Assembly: GCA_947475245.1 (NCBI GenBank)
Contig: CANJLW010000005.1
Location: 1-64,000, forward strand
Direction of reading: 5' to 3'
Length of the DNA: 64,000 bases
DNA from: Acetobacteraceae bacterium
GTDB lineage: Bacteria > Pseudomonadota > Alphaproteobacteria > Acetobacterales > Acetobacteraceae
Shown here: positions 1 to 8,991 of the stretch, piece after piece
Layout: every line of letters begins with the position of its first letter
Numbering within the stretch: position 1 is the first letter of the stretch
Notes under the pieces: model-generated
The model's input: only the letters and a program-made list of their open reading frames with translations
Databases searched by the model: none
What the model was told of the DNA's origin: nothing
Position numbers and translations under genes: made by a program

Positions 1-97
1 ACAGGGAATTCAGGCCGGGACGGGAAAGCAGGCGTCTCAACCGAACTGGAAAGCGGGATGGGGCGATGTCACATCGCGGTTCGCGCACAGCCAGAAA

Positions 98-148
98 GGG
101 ACATTCTCGCTGTGCAGAATGAGGGGACATTTTGGCTGTGCGTTGACA
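98..148. repeat. IS21-family-like terminal repeats (two copies)
   Basis: Two near-identical 19-base units lie 26 bases apart: GGGACATTCTCGCTGTGCA at 98-116 and GGGACATTTTGGCTGTGCG at 124-142, the second running on into TTGACA. Repeated GGGGACATTTT...TGCGTTGACA units are typical of the multiple terminal repeats of IS21-family elements. No transposase (istA/istB) is visible to the right, so the element would lie left of the window or be decayed. Nothing else is recognisable in bases 1-97. The family assignment is from memory of the consensus. Confidence 0.5.
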
Positions 149-218
149 GTAACGGCGTTGTGCCTTGCGTTGGGCGTCACGCGGTCGCAGGATCGACCCG
201 AAGCGACGGAGTGGGACT

Positions 219-2756
219 GTGTCTGCCACCGATACCCCGAAGTCTATGGGCAACAAGAAGCCCTCGGGCGGGCGCGTGTTTCTGAGTTACTGGCGCCGCG
301 ACACCGAACCCTTGGTGGAACGGATCGAACGCGATCTGCGCGCCGCCGGCCACGACCCGTGGCGCGATCGCGCGGAGATCAAATTCACGGACAGTTGGCG
401 GCAATCCATCCTTCAGGGGTTGCAGGAGTCTCGGTTGGTGCTGGCGTTCCTGTCGCCGCATGCCGTCGCGGAAGGCGGGGTCTGCCTCGACGAACTCGCG
501 CTGGCGCTGGGCACGACGCATGTTCCCATCGTGCCATTGCTGTGCGCGCCGGAGGAAACCACGCGCATCCCGCCGTCGATCGGCCATATCCAGTGGCTCG
601 ACATGAAGGACTGGCAGACCCACTGGAAGACGAAAACCTGGGATCGCTGGTACGCGCCCAAGCTGAAAGCCATCCTCGCGCAGCTTGCCGATCCGACGCA
701 TCAAAGCTTTACCGGGGAAATCGCGGATTTGCGCGAATGGCTCGATCCTTTCCTGCACGCCGCCGCCATCGCGCCGTTGATCCGGGACTTTGAGGGGCGG
801 TCGTGGCTGGTGGATCGGGTCAACGACTGGCGGACCAAGGACCAGCGTCGGATTTTCCACCTGACCGGCAATCCCGGCACCGGCAAAAGCGCGTTTTCAG
901 CATGGATGACGCATTTCGCGCGCGCCAATGTCGTTGGTCTGAATCTCTGCGAGTTCGGCAACGAACATCGGTCCGACGCCCGCCGTGTCATTCGCACCTT
1001 GGCCTTTCTGATTGCCACCCGGCTGCCGGATTATCGCGCCGCGCTGATAAAGGCCCGCAGCCGCGACCCCAAGGGTGTTCGCATCGAAAAGATGGGCGCG
1101 CTGGCCTTGTTCGACGCGTTGCTGAGCGAACCCCTGGCCGTGCTGATCGACGGCGGCCGCGTTCATGATCGGTTCGTGCTGGTGCTGGACGCATTGGACG
1201 AAACGCGCGATGCCAGGGGCGACAGCGAACTCGCGGAGGTGCTGAACGCCAAGGTAGGCACTCTGCCGCCCTGGATGTCGGTTGTCGCCACCAGCCGCCC
1301 GGAAATGACCCTGTCGCCCGACCATGGCGGCGTCGCCAGGGTGGAACTGGGCATCGGCGCCGCCGCCGATCCGCATGCCGAGGATATCGCCGTCTATGCC
1401 CGCGCCTGGTTCGCCTCTTTCGGCGAGACCGTCGTCCGGCGCGTGATTGATCGGTCGGAAGGCAACTTCCTCTATCTACGCCTGCTGCGCGACGCCGTGC
1501 GTGACCGCGACAATCCCCTGGACCCAGCGGCCGGTGACGGCCCGCCGCGTGGTCTGTCCGATTTGTATCGCCGGTTTTTCCGCCGGCAATTCCCCGACGA
1601 TGCGGCCTATGAGCGGGTTCGCCCCCTGATGGAAGTGATGACGGCGGCATCGCGCCCGGTTCCGTTGGCTTTTCTGCGTCGGCTGTTCCCGGACTGGCAG
1701 GATGTTCCGACGCAAACCCGGATTCTGCACAGCCTCGGGTCGTTGTTCCGGAGGGCTGACGACGCGTTGTCCCCGTTCCATGGTTCGGTGCGTGACTTTC
1801 TGGCCGACCCCGATCAATCCCGGGCGGCGTTTGTCGTCTCCGTCGAAAAGGGCCGAGCGCGACTGGCCAGGGCGCTGTGGGATGATTTTCTGGCATCGCC
1901 GGGGGATATTCTGCAAGACCCGTTTGCCCTGGCGGAATTGCCGACGGTTATTATAACGATATCGTTACGAAAAGAAATGACGGCGGTCGCGCTTCGCGCG
2001 ACCGAAAGCGCGCCAAACGACTGGACGGGGCACGCCATCCAGATCGCCAACGCGCGGCGTGACGCCTATGCCTGGGACAATGCCGCCGATTGGTATAGCG
2101 CCATCGCAGCCTTGGCGGGCGAAGCCAATCCCAGTCTGACGCACATTGCCTTGATCGAGCAGGGCAACATCATGTCCACGATCGGCCGGTTGGACAACGC
2201 AGAGGCGGCCTTCAGCGCCGCCTATGATGCCGCGCGGATACATGCCGAGCGCAACCCGGAAAACCTGGACGCACAGCGCGACCTCTCCGTTTCCTTCGAC
2301 AAGATAGGCGACGTCCAGGTCGCGAAAGGGGCGTTGGACGACGCGCTGGCTTCCTTCCGCGACGGTCTCGCCATCGCAGAGCGGCTGGCGAAGGCGGACC
2401 CGGCAAACGCGGGATGGCAGCGGGATTTGTCGATTTCGTATGAAAAGCTGGCGGGGGTGTTCGTTAAGCAAAACAAATTACCGGAGGCATTGAAGGCGTA
2501 TCAGGATGAGTTCGCGATCCAGAAGCGTCTGGCGGACAGCAGCCCCGGCCATGCGGGATGGCAGCGGACGATCGCGGTGACGTATCTGAACCTGGGCATC
2601 ACGCATGTGCGGATGGGAGATTTGGCGCAGGCTCGGCGGAATTTGACGGCTGGGCGGGCGATCTCCGCCGATCTGGTGCGTCGGTTTCCGGAGTGGGCGC
2701 AGTCGAAGAGGGATTTGGATGCGTTCGATAGGTTGCTTGGGATATTGCCGCCGTAA
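219..2756 (+). CDS. TIR-STAND NTPase-TPR protein (probable antiphage/immune sensor)
   Basis: An 845-residue three-part protein. Residues about 19-157 form a TIR domain (opens VFLSYWRRD; VCLDELALAL places a Glu near residue 92 where NAD-cleaving TIRs have their catalytic Glu). A STAND/NACHT-type NTPase follows, with Walker A GNPGTGKS at about 217-224 and Walker B FVLVLDALDE at about 319-328. The C-terminal third holds tetratricopeptide repeats with the recurring WQRDLSISYEKL pattern. Family knowledge suggests the TPRs sense a ligand, the NTPase oligomerises and the TIR depletes NAD. I chose the GTG at 219 because GGAG lies 7 bases upstream; the ATG at 246 is an alternative that keeps the whole TIR. 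The gene stands alone next to IS21-like repeats. Confidence 0.85.
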   Translation: MSATDTPKSMGNKKPSGGRVFLSYWRRDTEPLVERIERDLRAAGHDPWRDRAEIKFTDSWRQSILQGLQESRLVLAFLSPHAVAEGGVCLDELALALGTTHVPIVPLLCAPEETTRIPPSIGHIQWLDMKDWQTHWKTKTWDRWYAPKLKAILAQLADPTHQSFTGEIADLREWLDPFLHAAAIAPLIRDFEGRSWLVDRVNDWRTKDQRRIFHLTGNPGTGKSAFSAWMTHFARANVVGLNLCEFGNEHRSDARRVIRTLAFLIATRLPDYRAALIKARSRDPKGVRIEKMGALALFDALLSEPLAVLIDGGRVHDRFVLVLDALDETRDARGDSELAEVLNAKVGTLPPWMSVVATSRPEMTLSPDHGGVARVELGIGAAADPHAEDIAVYARAWFASFGETVVRRVIDRSEGNFLYLRLLRDAVRDRDNPLDPAAGDGPPRGLSDLYRRFFRRQFPDDAAYERVRPLMEVMTAASRPVPLAFLRRLFPDWQDVPTQTRILHSLGSLFRRADDALSPFHGSVRDFLADPDQSRAAFVVSVEKGRARLARALWDDFLASPGDILQDPFALAELPTVIITISLRKEMTAVALRATESAPNDWTGHAIQIANARRDAYAWDNAADWYSAIAALAGEANPSLTHIALIEQGNIMSTIGRLDNAEAAFSAAYDAARIHAERNPENLDAQRDLSVSFDKIGDVQVAKGALDDALASFRDGLAIAERLAKADPANAGWQRDLSISYEKLAGVFVKQNKLPEALKAYQDEFAIQKRLADSSPGHAGWQRTIAVTYLNLGITHVRMGDLAQARRNLTAGRAISADLVRRFPEWAQSKRDLDAFDRLLGILPP

Positions 2757-2810
2757 CCCCACCTCGCCCGCTTGCGGGAGAGGTCGCCGCGCGCAGCGGG
2801 GCGGGTGAGG
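2757..2810 (-). repeat. Intergenic palindromic repeat, outer left copy
   Basis: Read on the minus strand this is CCTCACCCG, a GC-rich palindrome, GACCTCTCCC, then a GGGCGAGGTG-type end. The same architecture recurs on the plus strand at 3075-3124. It starts directly after the stop codon of the TIR gene. The core CCCGCTTGCGGG can form a hairpin and may act as its terminator. Confidence 0.55.
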
Positions 2811-2875
2811 ATTCGGGCGCGCACACCGGTTGCCTCCGTTGGAGGGGATAAGCCGCGAGAAAGACAGTATTTTTT

Positions 2876-2914
2876 ACCACAAAGGACACAAAGAACCACA
2901 AAGAATGCACAAAG
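2876..2914. repeat. Intergenic repeat, inner left arm
   Basis: This 39-base stretch begins ACCACAAAGGACACAAAGAA and ends TGCACAAAG. It is matched in inverted orientation at 2984-3022, 34 of 39 positions by eye. Elements of the form ACCACAAAGGACACAAAG are dispersed in many bacterial genomes. No ORF explains it. Confidence 0.65.
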
Positions 2915-2983
2915 GGCATCTCGGCACGAAATCGTAATGGATACGATGGTCAGGCGTCGTGACGCACCGCACCAGTCGGCGCG

Positions 2984-3022
2984 CTTTGTGCATTCTTGGT
3001 GGTTCTCGGTGTCCTCCGTGGT
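2984..3022. repeat. Intergenic repeat, inner right arm
   Basis: Inverted partner of 2876-2914. Its reverse complement begins ACCACGGAGGACACCGAGAA and differs from the left arm at five positions. The arms flank about 69 bases of unique sequence and could fold into a long stem. Confidence 0.65.
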
Positions 3023-3074
3023 GAAAATGCGGTCTTTCCCCAATGTTTGTCCTTACCGGGGGGCACGCACGAAC

Positions 3075-3170
3075 CCTCACCCGGAGCGCCAAGGCGCTCC
3101 GACCTCTCCCAGGGGGAGAGGTGATTTAGATGGTGCGCTGTAACCTTATCTCTCCCGGGGGGAGAGGTGA
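3075..3170 (+). repeat. Intergenic palindromic repeat, outer right copy plus terminal hairpin
   Basis: 3075-3124 reads CCTCACCCG, the palindrome GGAGCGCC-AA-GGCGCTCC, then CCTCTCCC-AGG-GGGAGAGG. It is the inverted counterpart of 2757-2810. A second hairpin, TCTCCC/GGGAGA, at about 3151-3166 abuts the stop codon of the minus-strand ATPase gene and could terminate it. Confidence 0.55.
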
Positions 3171-4169
3171 CTACGCGGCCAGGGGGAATTTTACGCCGTT
3201 GTCGTGCAGGTGGCAGGCGGCGAGGTGGCCGGGTTTTACTTCCCGCAGCGCCGGGGATTCGACCTTGCACCGCTGCGTCGCATACAGGCACCTCGTATGA
3301 AAATGGCAGCCGCTCGGCGGGTTGATCGGGCTGGGCACGTCGCCGGTCAAGATCAGGCGCTTGCGGCTGCGGCTGCGCGCCTTGGCGATGGGCACGGCGG
3401 ACAGCAATGCCTCGGTATACGGGTGTAACGGCATTTCGAACAACGATGTCTTGTCCGTCATCTCAACGATACGGCCAAGATACATCACGGCGACGCGGTG
3501 GCTGATGTGTTCGACGACGGCAAGATCGTGCGCCACGAACAAATACGACAGCTTGTACTCGTCCTGCAAATCCATCAGAAGATTGATGATCTGTGCCTGG
3601 ATCGAAACGTCCAGCGCCGAAACGGGTTCGTCGCCGACGATCAATTCGGGGTTCAGGGCCAAAGCGCGGGCGATGCCCAGGCGTTGGCGCTGCCCGCCGG
3701 AAAATTCGTGCGGATAGGAATGGATCAACTCCGGCCGCAGCCCGACGCGCCTGAACAAGGCGGCGACGCGGTCCAGACGGTCCTGGCCCTTGGCGACCTT
3801 GTGGATGATGAAAGGCTCCCCCACGATGTCGCCGGCGGACATGCGCGGGTTCAGCGACGCGTAGGGGTCCTGGTAGATCATTTGCAGGCGCTGGCGATAC
3901 GGCAACATCTCTACAGGGGGCAGATGGGTGATGTCGGTGCCGTTGACGGTGATCTGCCCGTCGGTGGGTTCCAGCAGTTTCAGCAAGGTGCGCCCGACGG
4001 TGGATTTGCCGCAGCCGCTTTCGCCCACCAGGCCCAGAGTTTCGCCGCGTTCGATCTGGAACGACACGCCGTCGACGGCGTGGACCTGCCCGACGATGCG
4101 GGAGAACACGCCCTTATGGATGGGGAAATGCTTTTTCAGGCCCTGAACCTGGATGACGGGTGCGCTCAT
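3171..4169 (-). CDS. oppF: Oligopeptide/dipeptide ABC transporter ATPase, OppF type
   Basis: A 332-residue ATPase that energises peptide import, pairing with OppD at the cytoplasmic face of the permease. Visible motifs are Walker [10 protein letters not shown], signature [15 protein letters not shown], Walker [13 protein letters not shown] and the H-loop region FVAHDLAV. The C-terminal oligopeptide extension carries [12 protein letters not shown] and a CHFHTRC cluster. The start is the ATG at 4169, which overlaps the upstream oppD stop (ATGA), so the two are translationally coupled. A longer reading frame upstream lacks homology. No permease gene lies in this window. Confidence 0.9.
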   Translation of the reverse strand: MSAPVIQVQGLKKHFPIHKGVFSRIVGQVHAVDGVSFQIERGETLGLVGESGCGKSTVGRTLLKLLEPTDGQITVNGTDITHLPPVEMLPYRQRLQMIYQDPYASLNPRMSAGDIVGEPFIIHKVAKGQDRLDRVAALFRRVGLRPELIHSYPHEFSGGQRQRLGIARALALNPELIVGDEPVSALDVSIQAQIINLLMDLQDEYKLSYLFVAHDLAVVEHISHRVAVMYLGRIVEMTDKTSLFEMPLHPYTEALLSAVPIAKARSRSRKRLILTGDVPSPINPPSGCHFHTRCLYATQRCKVESPALREVKPGHLAACHLHDNGVKFPLAA

Positions 4170-5176
4170 GCGCTCTCTCCCAGCAATTGATCGGCGTGCC
4201 AGCAGGCGATCCAGTGCGCGGGGCGATGTTCGTGCAGCGGCGGATAGGTGGTTTCGCACTGCGCCGTCGCATAGCCGCAGCGCGGGGCAAAGGCGCAGCC
4301 GGCGGGCAGGCGGGCGAGGGAAGGGACCATGCCCTTGATTTCGTTCAGGCGCAGGCGGCGCGCGCCGGCATGGGCGGCTTCGTCCATATGGGGGATGGAG
4401 CCGAGCAGACCCTTTGTGTAGGGGTGGCCGGGGTGCTCGAAGAGGTCGTCGACGAGGGCTTCTTCCACCTTGCGGCCGGCGTACATGACGATGACGCGAT
4501 CGGCGTTTTCAGCGACCACGCCCATGTCGTGGGTAATCAGCACGATGGCGGCGCCGGTGCGGTCCTGCAGGTCGCGCATGAGGTCGAGGATTTGCGCCTG
4601 GATGGTGACGTCGAGCGCGGTTGTCGGCTCGTCGGCGATCAGCACCTTGGGATTACAGGACAGCGCCATGGCGATCATGACGCGCTGGCGCATGCCGCCG
4701 GAGAGTTGGTGCGGATAGGCCTTGGCGCGTCGTTCGGGTTCGGGGATGGCGACCAGGCGCAGCATGTCCACGGCCTTGGCGGCGGCTTCGGCGCGCGACA
4801 GGCCCTGATGCAGGGCGATGGCCTCGGCGATCTGGCCGCCGACGGTGAACAGCGGGTTAAGGCTGGTCATCGGTTCCTGGAAGATCATCGAAATGTCGTT
4901 GCCGCGGATGGCTTCCATCTCGGAGTCCGACAGGGCCAGCAGGTTGCGGCCCTGGAAGCGGATTTCGCCGCCGACGATGCGTCCGGGCGGGTCGGAGACG
5001 AGGCGGAGGATGGACAAGGCGGTGACGGATTTGCCGCAGCCGGATTCACCGACGACGCCCAGGGTTTCGCCTTTGCGCAGGGTGTACGAGACTCCGTCGA
5101 CGGCGCGGACGACGCCGGAAGGGGTAAAAAAGTGCGTCTGGAGGTTATCGACCTCCAAGAGCGTTTCGTGTTGCAA
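4166..5176 (-). CDS. oppD: Oligopeptide/dipeptide ABC transporter ATPase, OppD type
   Basis: A 336-residue partner ATPase of OppF. It has Walker [10 protein letters not shown], signature [15 protein letters not shown], Walker [13 protein letters not shown] and the C-terminal [10 protein letters not shown] motif of the oligopeptide subfamily. I place the start at the TTG at 5176 because GGGGAG lies about 8 bases upstream and the protein then opens directly into the [11 protein letters not shown] strand. The next upstream ATG (5269) would run into the divergent binding-protein gene that starts at 5255. It shares a divergent promoter region of about 78 bases with that gene, which suggests co-regulation. 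Confidence 0.87.
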   Translation of the reverse strand: MQHETLLEVDNLQTHFFTPSGVVRAVDGVSYTLRKGETLGVVGESGCGKSVTALSILRLVSDPPGRIVGGEIRFQGRNLLALSDSEMEAIRGNDISMIFQEPMTSLNPLFTVGGQIAEAIALHQGLSRAEAAAKAVDMLRLVAIPEPERRAKAYPHQLSGGMRQRVMIAMALSCNPKVLIADEPTTALDVTIQAQILDLMRDLQDRTGAAIVLITHDMGVVAENADRVIVMYAGRKVEEALVDDLFEHPGHPYTKGLLGSIPHMDEAAHAGARRLRLNEIKGMVPSLARLPAGCAFAPRCGYATAQCETTYPPLHEHRPAHWIACWHADQLLGESA

Positions 5177-5254
5177 GACGTGGCTCCCCGCCGCGAGGCA
5201 TGATATGCGTTCTTCCGCAGACAATGCCTGAAGAATCCAGAGGGAGGCAATAAC

Positions 5255-6940
5255 ATGAGCGAAAACCAATTCCGGCCGTCGCGGCGGTCGGTGCTAAAGG
5301 GCGCTTCGGCGGCTCTGGCGCTGGGTGCCGGGGCGATGCCGCGTCAGGCATCCGCGCAGATCGCGATGGAATATGACGGTTCGAAGTTCCAGTTGGCGGC
5401 GCCGGAGGCCAATCCGAAGCGCGGCGGCGTGCTGCGCTACGGCATCACCAGCCGCCCGCCGCATTTCGACTTCCACCAGTCCGGCACGATCAACTCGCTG
5501 GGCTCGCAAGGGTGCATGTTCGACAACCTGGTGCGCCGCGATCCGCGCGACAGCGGCAAGACGATCATCCCCGATCTGGCGCATAGCTGGCAGATCGCGC
5601 CGGACGGCAAGACCTATACGTTCCATCTGCGTCAGGGCGTGCAGTTCCACGACGGGGCGGAGCTGACGGCGGAAGACGTCAAGGCGACGTTCGATCGCAT
5701 CGCGAAGCCGCCGGCCGGTGTCAGCATCCCGCGCAGCAGCCTGTTCAAGGCGGTCAGCGAGATCAACGCCCGCGACAAATATACGATCGAATTCAAGCTC
5801 GCCGCGCCGCGTTCGGTCAACTTCATGATGTCGGCCTTCGCCAGCGGCTGGAACGGCATCGTGCGCAAGCAGACGCTGGAAGAAAACGGCTACAACCTGC
5901 GCAAGGTCGCGAATATCCCGGGCACCGGCCCGTTCAAGACCCTGCGTCGGGTCGAAAACGAAGTCTGGGTGATGGAGCGGAACAAGGACTACTGGAACAA
6001 GGGCCTGCCGTACCTGGACGGGATCGAGTTCTATCACGCGCTGCCGTTCTCGACCGAACTCGGCTCCGGCGTGTTGTCGGGCCGCACCGATTACGCGCGT
6101 ATTTGCGATCCGGTGTCGGCGCGCAAGGCGAAGGCGACGCCCGGCATGTCGGTGGCGCAGTTCAATCAGAGCGTCATTCAGGGCGTGTGGATGAACTCTC
6201 AGAAGAAGCCGTTGGACGATGCGCGGGTGCGGCGCGCGCTGCATCTGACGTTCGACAAGCATGTGCTGGTCGACGTGGTCAAGGACGTGTCGCCGATGCG
6301 CGTCGGCGGGTTCATCTACCCGTTCTCCGAATTCGCGACGCCGCCGGAACAGCTGTTCAAGCGTCTGGGATATCAGGAAGATTCGACCGCGTCGGTCAAG
6401 GCGGCGAAGGCGTTGCTGGCCGCGGCCGGGATCAAGCCGGAAGGCGGGCGTCCGCTCGATTTCCTGGTGCGCGACGTGGCGAGCTTCAAGCTGTGGGCGC
6501 AGGCGATTCAGGCGATGTTGCAGGAAGGCCTGGGGATCAAGTGCAATCTGCGCACGGTCGTGGAATCCGTGTGGTTCGACGACGTGGCTTCCGGCAACTA
6601 CGATCTGGCGATCGGTGCCGTGGTGTCGACGCTGCTTGATCCGTCGGATTACTTCAACGCCTGGTATCGCACGGGCGGATCGCAGAACTACTCGAAATGG
6701 TCGAACGCGAAGTTCGATACGCTGCTCGATCAGATCGACATCGAGGTCGATCCGGCGAAGCGTCTCGCGCTGATCCGTCAGACCGAGGCGATCATGGAGG
6801 AAGACCCGCCGGTGCTGCCGGTGTCGTGGGAAAACATCCTCGACATTCACTACAACTTCGTGAAGGGCCACAATCCCAAGGATTACTTCGGGATTTACGA
6901 CGTGGTTCGCTTCGATACGTTCTGGCTCGATAAAGCCTAA
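5255..6940 (+). CDS. ABC transporter substrate-binding protein, family 5 (peptide type), Tat-exported
   Basis: A 561-residue periplasmic solute-binding protein of the OppA/DppA family. The N-terminus has a twin-arginine signal (RRSVLKG, an Ala-rich core, ASAQ cleavage region), so it is probably exported folded. The family motif region [14 protein letters not shown] is present. A good ribosome site (GAGGGAGG) precedes the ATG. It is divergent from oppD/oppF and is their most likely partner. Its stop overlaps the convergent cbpM stop by a few bases. The ligand cannot be read from sequence; peptides, glycosides and amines are all possible for this family. Confidence 0.9.
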   Translation: MSENQFRPSRRSVLKGASAALALGAGAMPRQASAQIAMEYDGSKFQLAAPEANPKRGGVLRYGITSRPPHFDFHQSGTINSLGSQGCMFDNLVRRDPRDSGKTIIPDLAHSWQIAPDGKTYTFHLRQGVQFHDGAELTAEDVKATFDRIAKPPAGVSIPRSSLFKAVSEINARDKYTIEFKLAAPRSVNFMMSAFASGWNGIVRKQTLEENGYNLRKVANIPGTGPFKTLRRVENEVWVMERNKDYWNKGLPYLDGIEFYHALPFSTELGSGVLSGRTDYARICDPVSARKAKATPGMSVAQFNQSVIQGVWMNSQKKPLDDARVRRALHLTFDKHVLVDVVKDVSPMRVGGFIYPFSEFATPPEQLFKRLGYQEDSTASVKAAKALLAAAGIKPEGGRPLDFLVRDVASFKLWAQAIQAMLQEGLGIKCNLRTVVESVWFDDVASGNYDLAIGAVVSTLLDPSDYFNAWYRTGGSQNYSKWSNAKFDTLLDQIDIEVDPAKRLALIRQTEAIMEEDPPVLPVSWENILDIHYNFVKGHNPKDYFGIYDVVRFDTFWLDKA

Positions 6941-7248
6941 GCGATCGACCCAAGGATGGCGCGCCGGACATGGTCCGGTTGCGCCGCCACGGCGCGCCGC
7001 AGCGCATCCATGCTGTCGCGCAGGCCGTAGACCTGATCCAGCAAGGACAGGATCAGCGGGATCGTGTCGTCGGCGACCTCCATATCCCGGCTGAGGTCGC
7101 GGATCAGGCGGATGCGCGCGAGGTCGATGTCCTGAAACCGCCAGCCCGCCGGTTCGTCGTCCGGGCGGACCCAGCCGCGATTGATCCAACAGATCAGGTC
7201 GGTTTCGGTCACATCGGTGAATTCCCGCAATACCGAAGCGATCAGCAT
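6937..7248 (-). CDS. cbpM: Chaperone modulatory protein CbpM
   Basis: A 103-residue MerR-like small protein that in E. coli binds the J-domain of CbpA and inhibits it. It is recognised by the ETDLICWINRGWVRP core, the WRFQDIDLARIRLI helix and a C-terminal coiled region, and by its position directly after cbpA. Its ATG overlaps the cbpA stop by one base (TGATG). The long upstream in-frame extension lies inside cbpA and is unlikely to be real. Confidence 0.85.
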   Translation of the reverse strand: MLIASVLREFTDVTETDLICWINRGWVRPDDEPAGWRFQDIDLARIRLIRDLSRDMEVADDTIPLILSLLDQVYGLRDSMDALRRAVAAQPDHVRRAILGSIA

Positions 7249-8147
7249 CACGATTCTCCCAATCCCGCGCGCGGGTCGAAGGGTTGCGACGGCTCCCAAT
7301 CCCGCAGGAAGGCGGCGAGTTCGGCTTCCTCGCCGGGCGGCAGCACGATTTGCAGGCGCACGAACTGGTGGCCTTCGCGCAGGCCGCGCCCGCGCAGACG
7401 CAGTCGCGTGCCGGAACCGGAGCCCGGCGGAATGGCGAGGCGCACCTTGCCGGAGATGGTCGGCACTTCGACGGTCGCGCCCAGCACGGCTTCGCGGATG
7501 GTGACGGGCAGGTCGATGACGATGTCGTCGCCTTCGCGCTTGAAGAACGGATCGGGCGCGACGGCGATTTCGACCAGCGCGTCGCCGTTCGGCGCGCCGC
7601 CGAAGCCGACGCCGCCCTGACCTTTCAGGCGCAGGACGTGGCCGTCTTCGGTACCGGCGGGGATTTTGACGTCCAGCGTGCGTTGGTCAGGCAGCGCGAT
7701 GCGGCGGGTGGTGCCGTTGGCGGCCTCCAGAAACCCGACCGTCAGCGTATAGCGCGCGTCGTTGCCGCGGGTTCGTCCCCGGGTGCGTCCTGTTGATCCC
7801 CCGGCTCCCTTGCCGAAGGCCTGATGGAAGAAGGATTCGACATCGTCCTCGGTAAAGCCGCCGGCCTGCTGGTAGCGGCCGCGGCCCTGCGCGTCGCGGT
7901 AGAACGGGCGTTCCGGGGCGCGTTCCTGCCCCGTTGCGTCGATCTCACCCCGGTCGAAGCGGGCGCGCTTGTCCGCGTCCGACAACAACTCATTCGCAAC
8001 ACTGATTTCCTTGAACCGCTCGGCTGCCTCTGGCTTGCCGGGATTCAGGTCGGGATGGTGCGTTTTCGCCAGTTTGCGATAGGCGGCGCGGATCGCCGCG
8101 GCATCGGCGGTTTTTTGCACACCCAGAATGTCATACGGGTTTTTCAT
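7248..8147 (-). CDS. cbpA: Curved-DNA-binding DnaJ-family co-chaperone CbpA
   Basis: A 299-residue type II J-protein. The N-terminal J-domain (about 1-70) contains the HPD motif in THHPDLNPG. A Gly-rich segment and two C-terminal beta domains follow, with KIPAGTEDGHVLRLKGQG and IPPGSGSGTRLRLRGRG, the usual substrate-binding repeats. There is no zinc finger, which separates it from DnaJ. It recruits DnaK and can bind curved DNA. It heads a two-gene operon with cbpM. Confidence 0.9.
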   Translation of the reverse strand: MKNPYDILGVQKTADAAAIRAAYRKLAKTHHPDLNPGKPEAAERFKEISVANELLSDADKRARFDRGEIDATGQERAPERPFYRDAQGRGRYQQAGGFTEDDVESFFHQAFGKGAGGSTGRTRGRTRGNDARYTLTVGFLEAANGTTRRIALPDQRTLDVKIPAGTEDGHVLRLKGQGGVGFGGAPNGDALVEIAVAPDPFFKREGDDIVIDLPVTIREAVLGATVEVPTISGKVRLAIPPGSGSGTRLRLRGRGLREGHQFVRLQIVLPPGEEAELAAFLRDWEPSQPFDPRAGLGES

Positions 8148-8196
8148 CGGTTCCCGTTAGATGTGCAACCAACCTGTTGGGATCAAGGCCCCGTCG

Positions 8197-8976
8197 TTAC
8201 GTACCGGTCCAAATCGGGGCGCGCTTTTGCAGGAAGGCGTCGATGCCTTCCGCCGCGTCGGCCGCCAGCATGTTGCGGGTCATGGTTTGGGCGGCGAAAT
8301 CATAGGCGGCGGCAAGGTCCATTTCCGCCTGTCGGTAGAACGCTTCCTTGCCGATCGCCACCGTCAGCGGGCTTTTGGCGGCGATGCCCGCGGCCAGCGC
8401 CGTGACGGCGGCATCGAGATCGGCCTCGGCGACGACGCGGTTGATCAGGCCGAGTTCGCGGGCGCGGGCGGCTTCGACCATGTCGCCGGTCAACAGCATC
8501 TCCATCGCCGCCTTACGCCCGACGGCGCGGGACAGGGCAACCATGGGGGTGGAGCAGAACAGGCCGATGTTGACGCCGGGGGTGGCGAAGCGGGCGGTAT
8601 CGGCGGCGATGGCGAGATCGGCGCTGGCGACCAACTGACAGCCCGCCGCCGTCGCGACGCCGTGGACCCGCGCGATCACCGGCTTGGGCAGGCGCACGAT
8701 GCGTTGCATCAGTTGCGAGCAGAGGGCGAAGACAGCCTCGTACGCGTCCCGCTTCGGGGTGGCGCGCATCTCGCGCAGGTCGTGCCCGGCGCAGAACGAC
8801 GGGCCGGCGCCGGCGATGACGACGACCTTGATCGTCGGGTCGGCGGCGATGGCGATCAGTGCGTCGTCGAGCGCCCGCATCAGACCCATCGACAGCGCGT
8901 TGCGCGCGGCGGGGCGGTTCATCGTCAGCCAGGCGATGCCGTCGGTGTCGCGGCGCAGCAGTTCGTGCTCGGTCAT
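8197..8976 (-). CDS. Crotonase-fold protein, ECHDC3-like (enoyl-CoA hydratase family)
   Basis: A 259-residue crotonase-family protein. The oxyanion-hole regions are seen in SFCAGHDLREM and AAGCQLVASADLAIA. Both glutamates that catalyse hydration in classical enoyl-CoA hydratases look replaced: the GGG-C-E position reads AAGCQ, and the second reads ATPGVNIGLF where a PE would be expected. This pattern matches the ECHDC3 subgroup, so ordinary hydratase activity is doubtful and the true reaction on acyl-CoA is unknown. It stands alone between cbpA and the acylase gene on the same strand. Confidence 0.85.
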   Translation of the reverse strand: MTEHELLRRDTDGIAWLTMNRPAARNALSMGLMRALDDALIAIAADPTIKVVVIAGAGPSFCAGHDLREMRATPKRDAYEAVFALCSQLMQRIVRLPKPVIARVHGVATAAGCQLVASADLAIAADTARFATPGVNIGLFCSTPMVALSRAVGRKAAMEMLLTGDMVEAARARELGLINRVVAEADLDAAVTALAAGIAAKSPLTVAIGKEAFYRQAEMDLAAAYDFAAQTMTRNMLAADAAEGIDAFLQKRAPIWTGT

Positions 8977-8991
8977 CGGCGTCGTCTCCTG

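Noticed and set aside
2870-3027. ACCACAAAGGACACAAAG-type repeats as a CRISPR array
   Set aside because: Only two arms in inverted orientation with short internal periodicity, no equal repeats with unique spacers and no cas genes.
5294-7189. 631-codon open frame antisense to the binding-protein gene
   Set aside because: It is a mirror frame of a high-GC gene, rich in Arg/His with no domain or ribosome site. The plus-strand gene has a Tat signal and family motifs.
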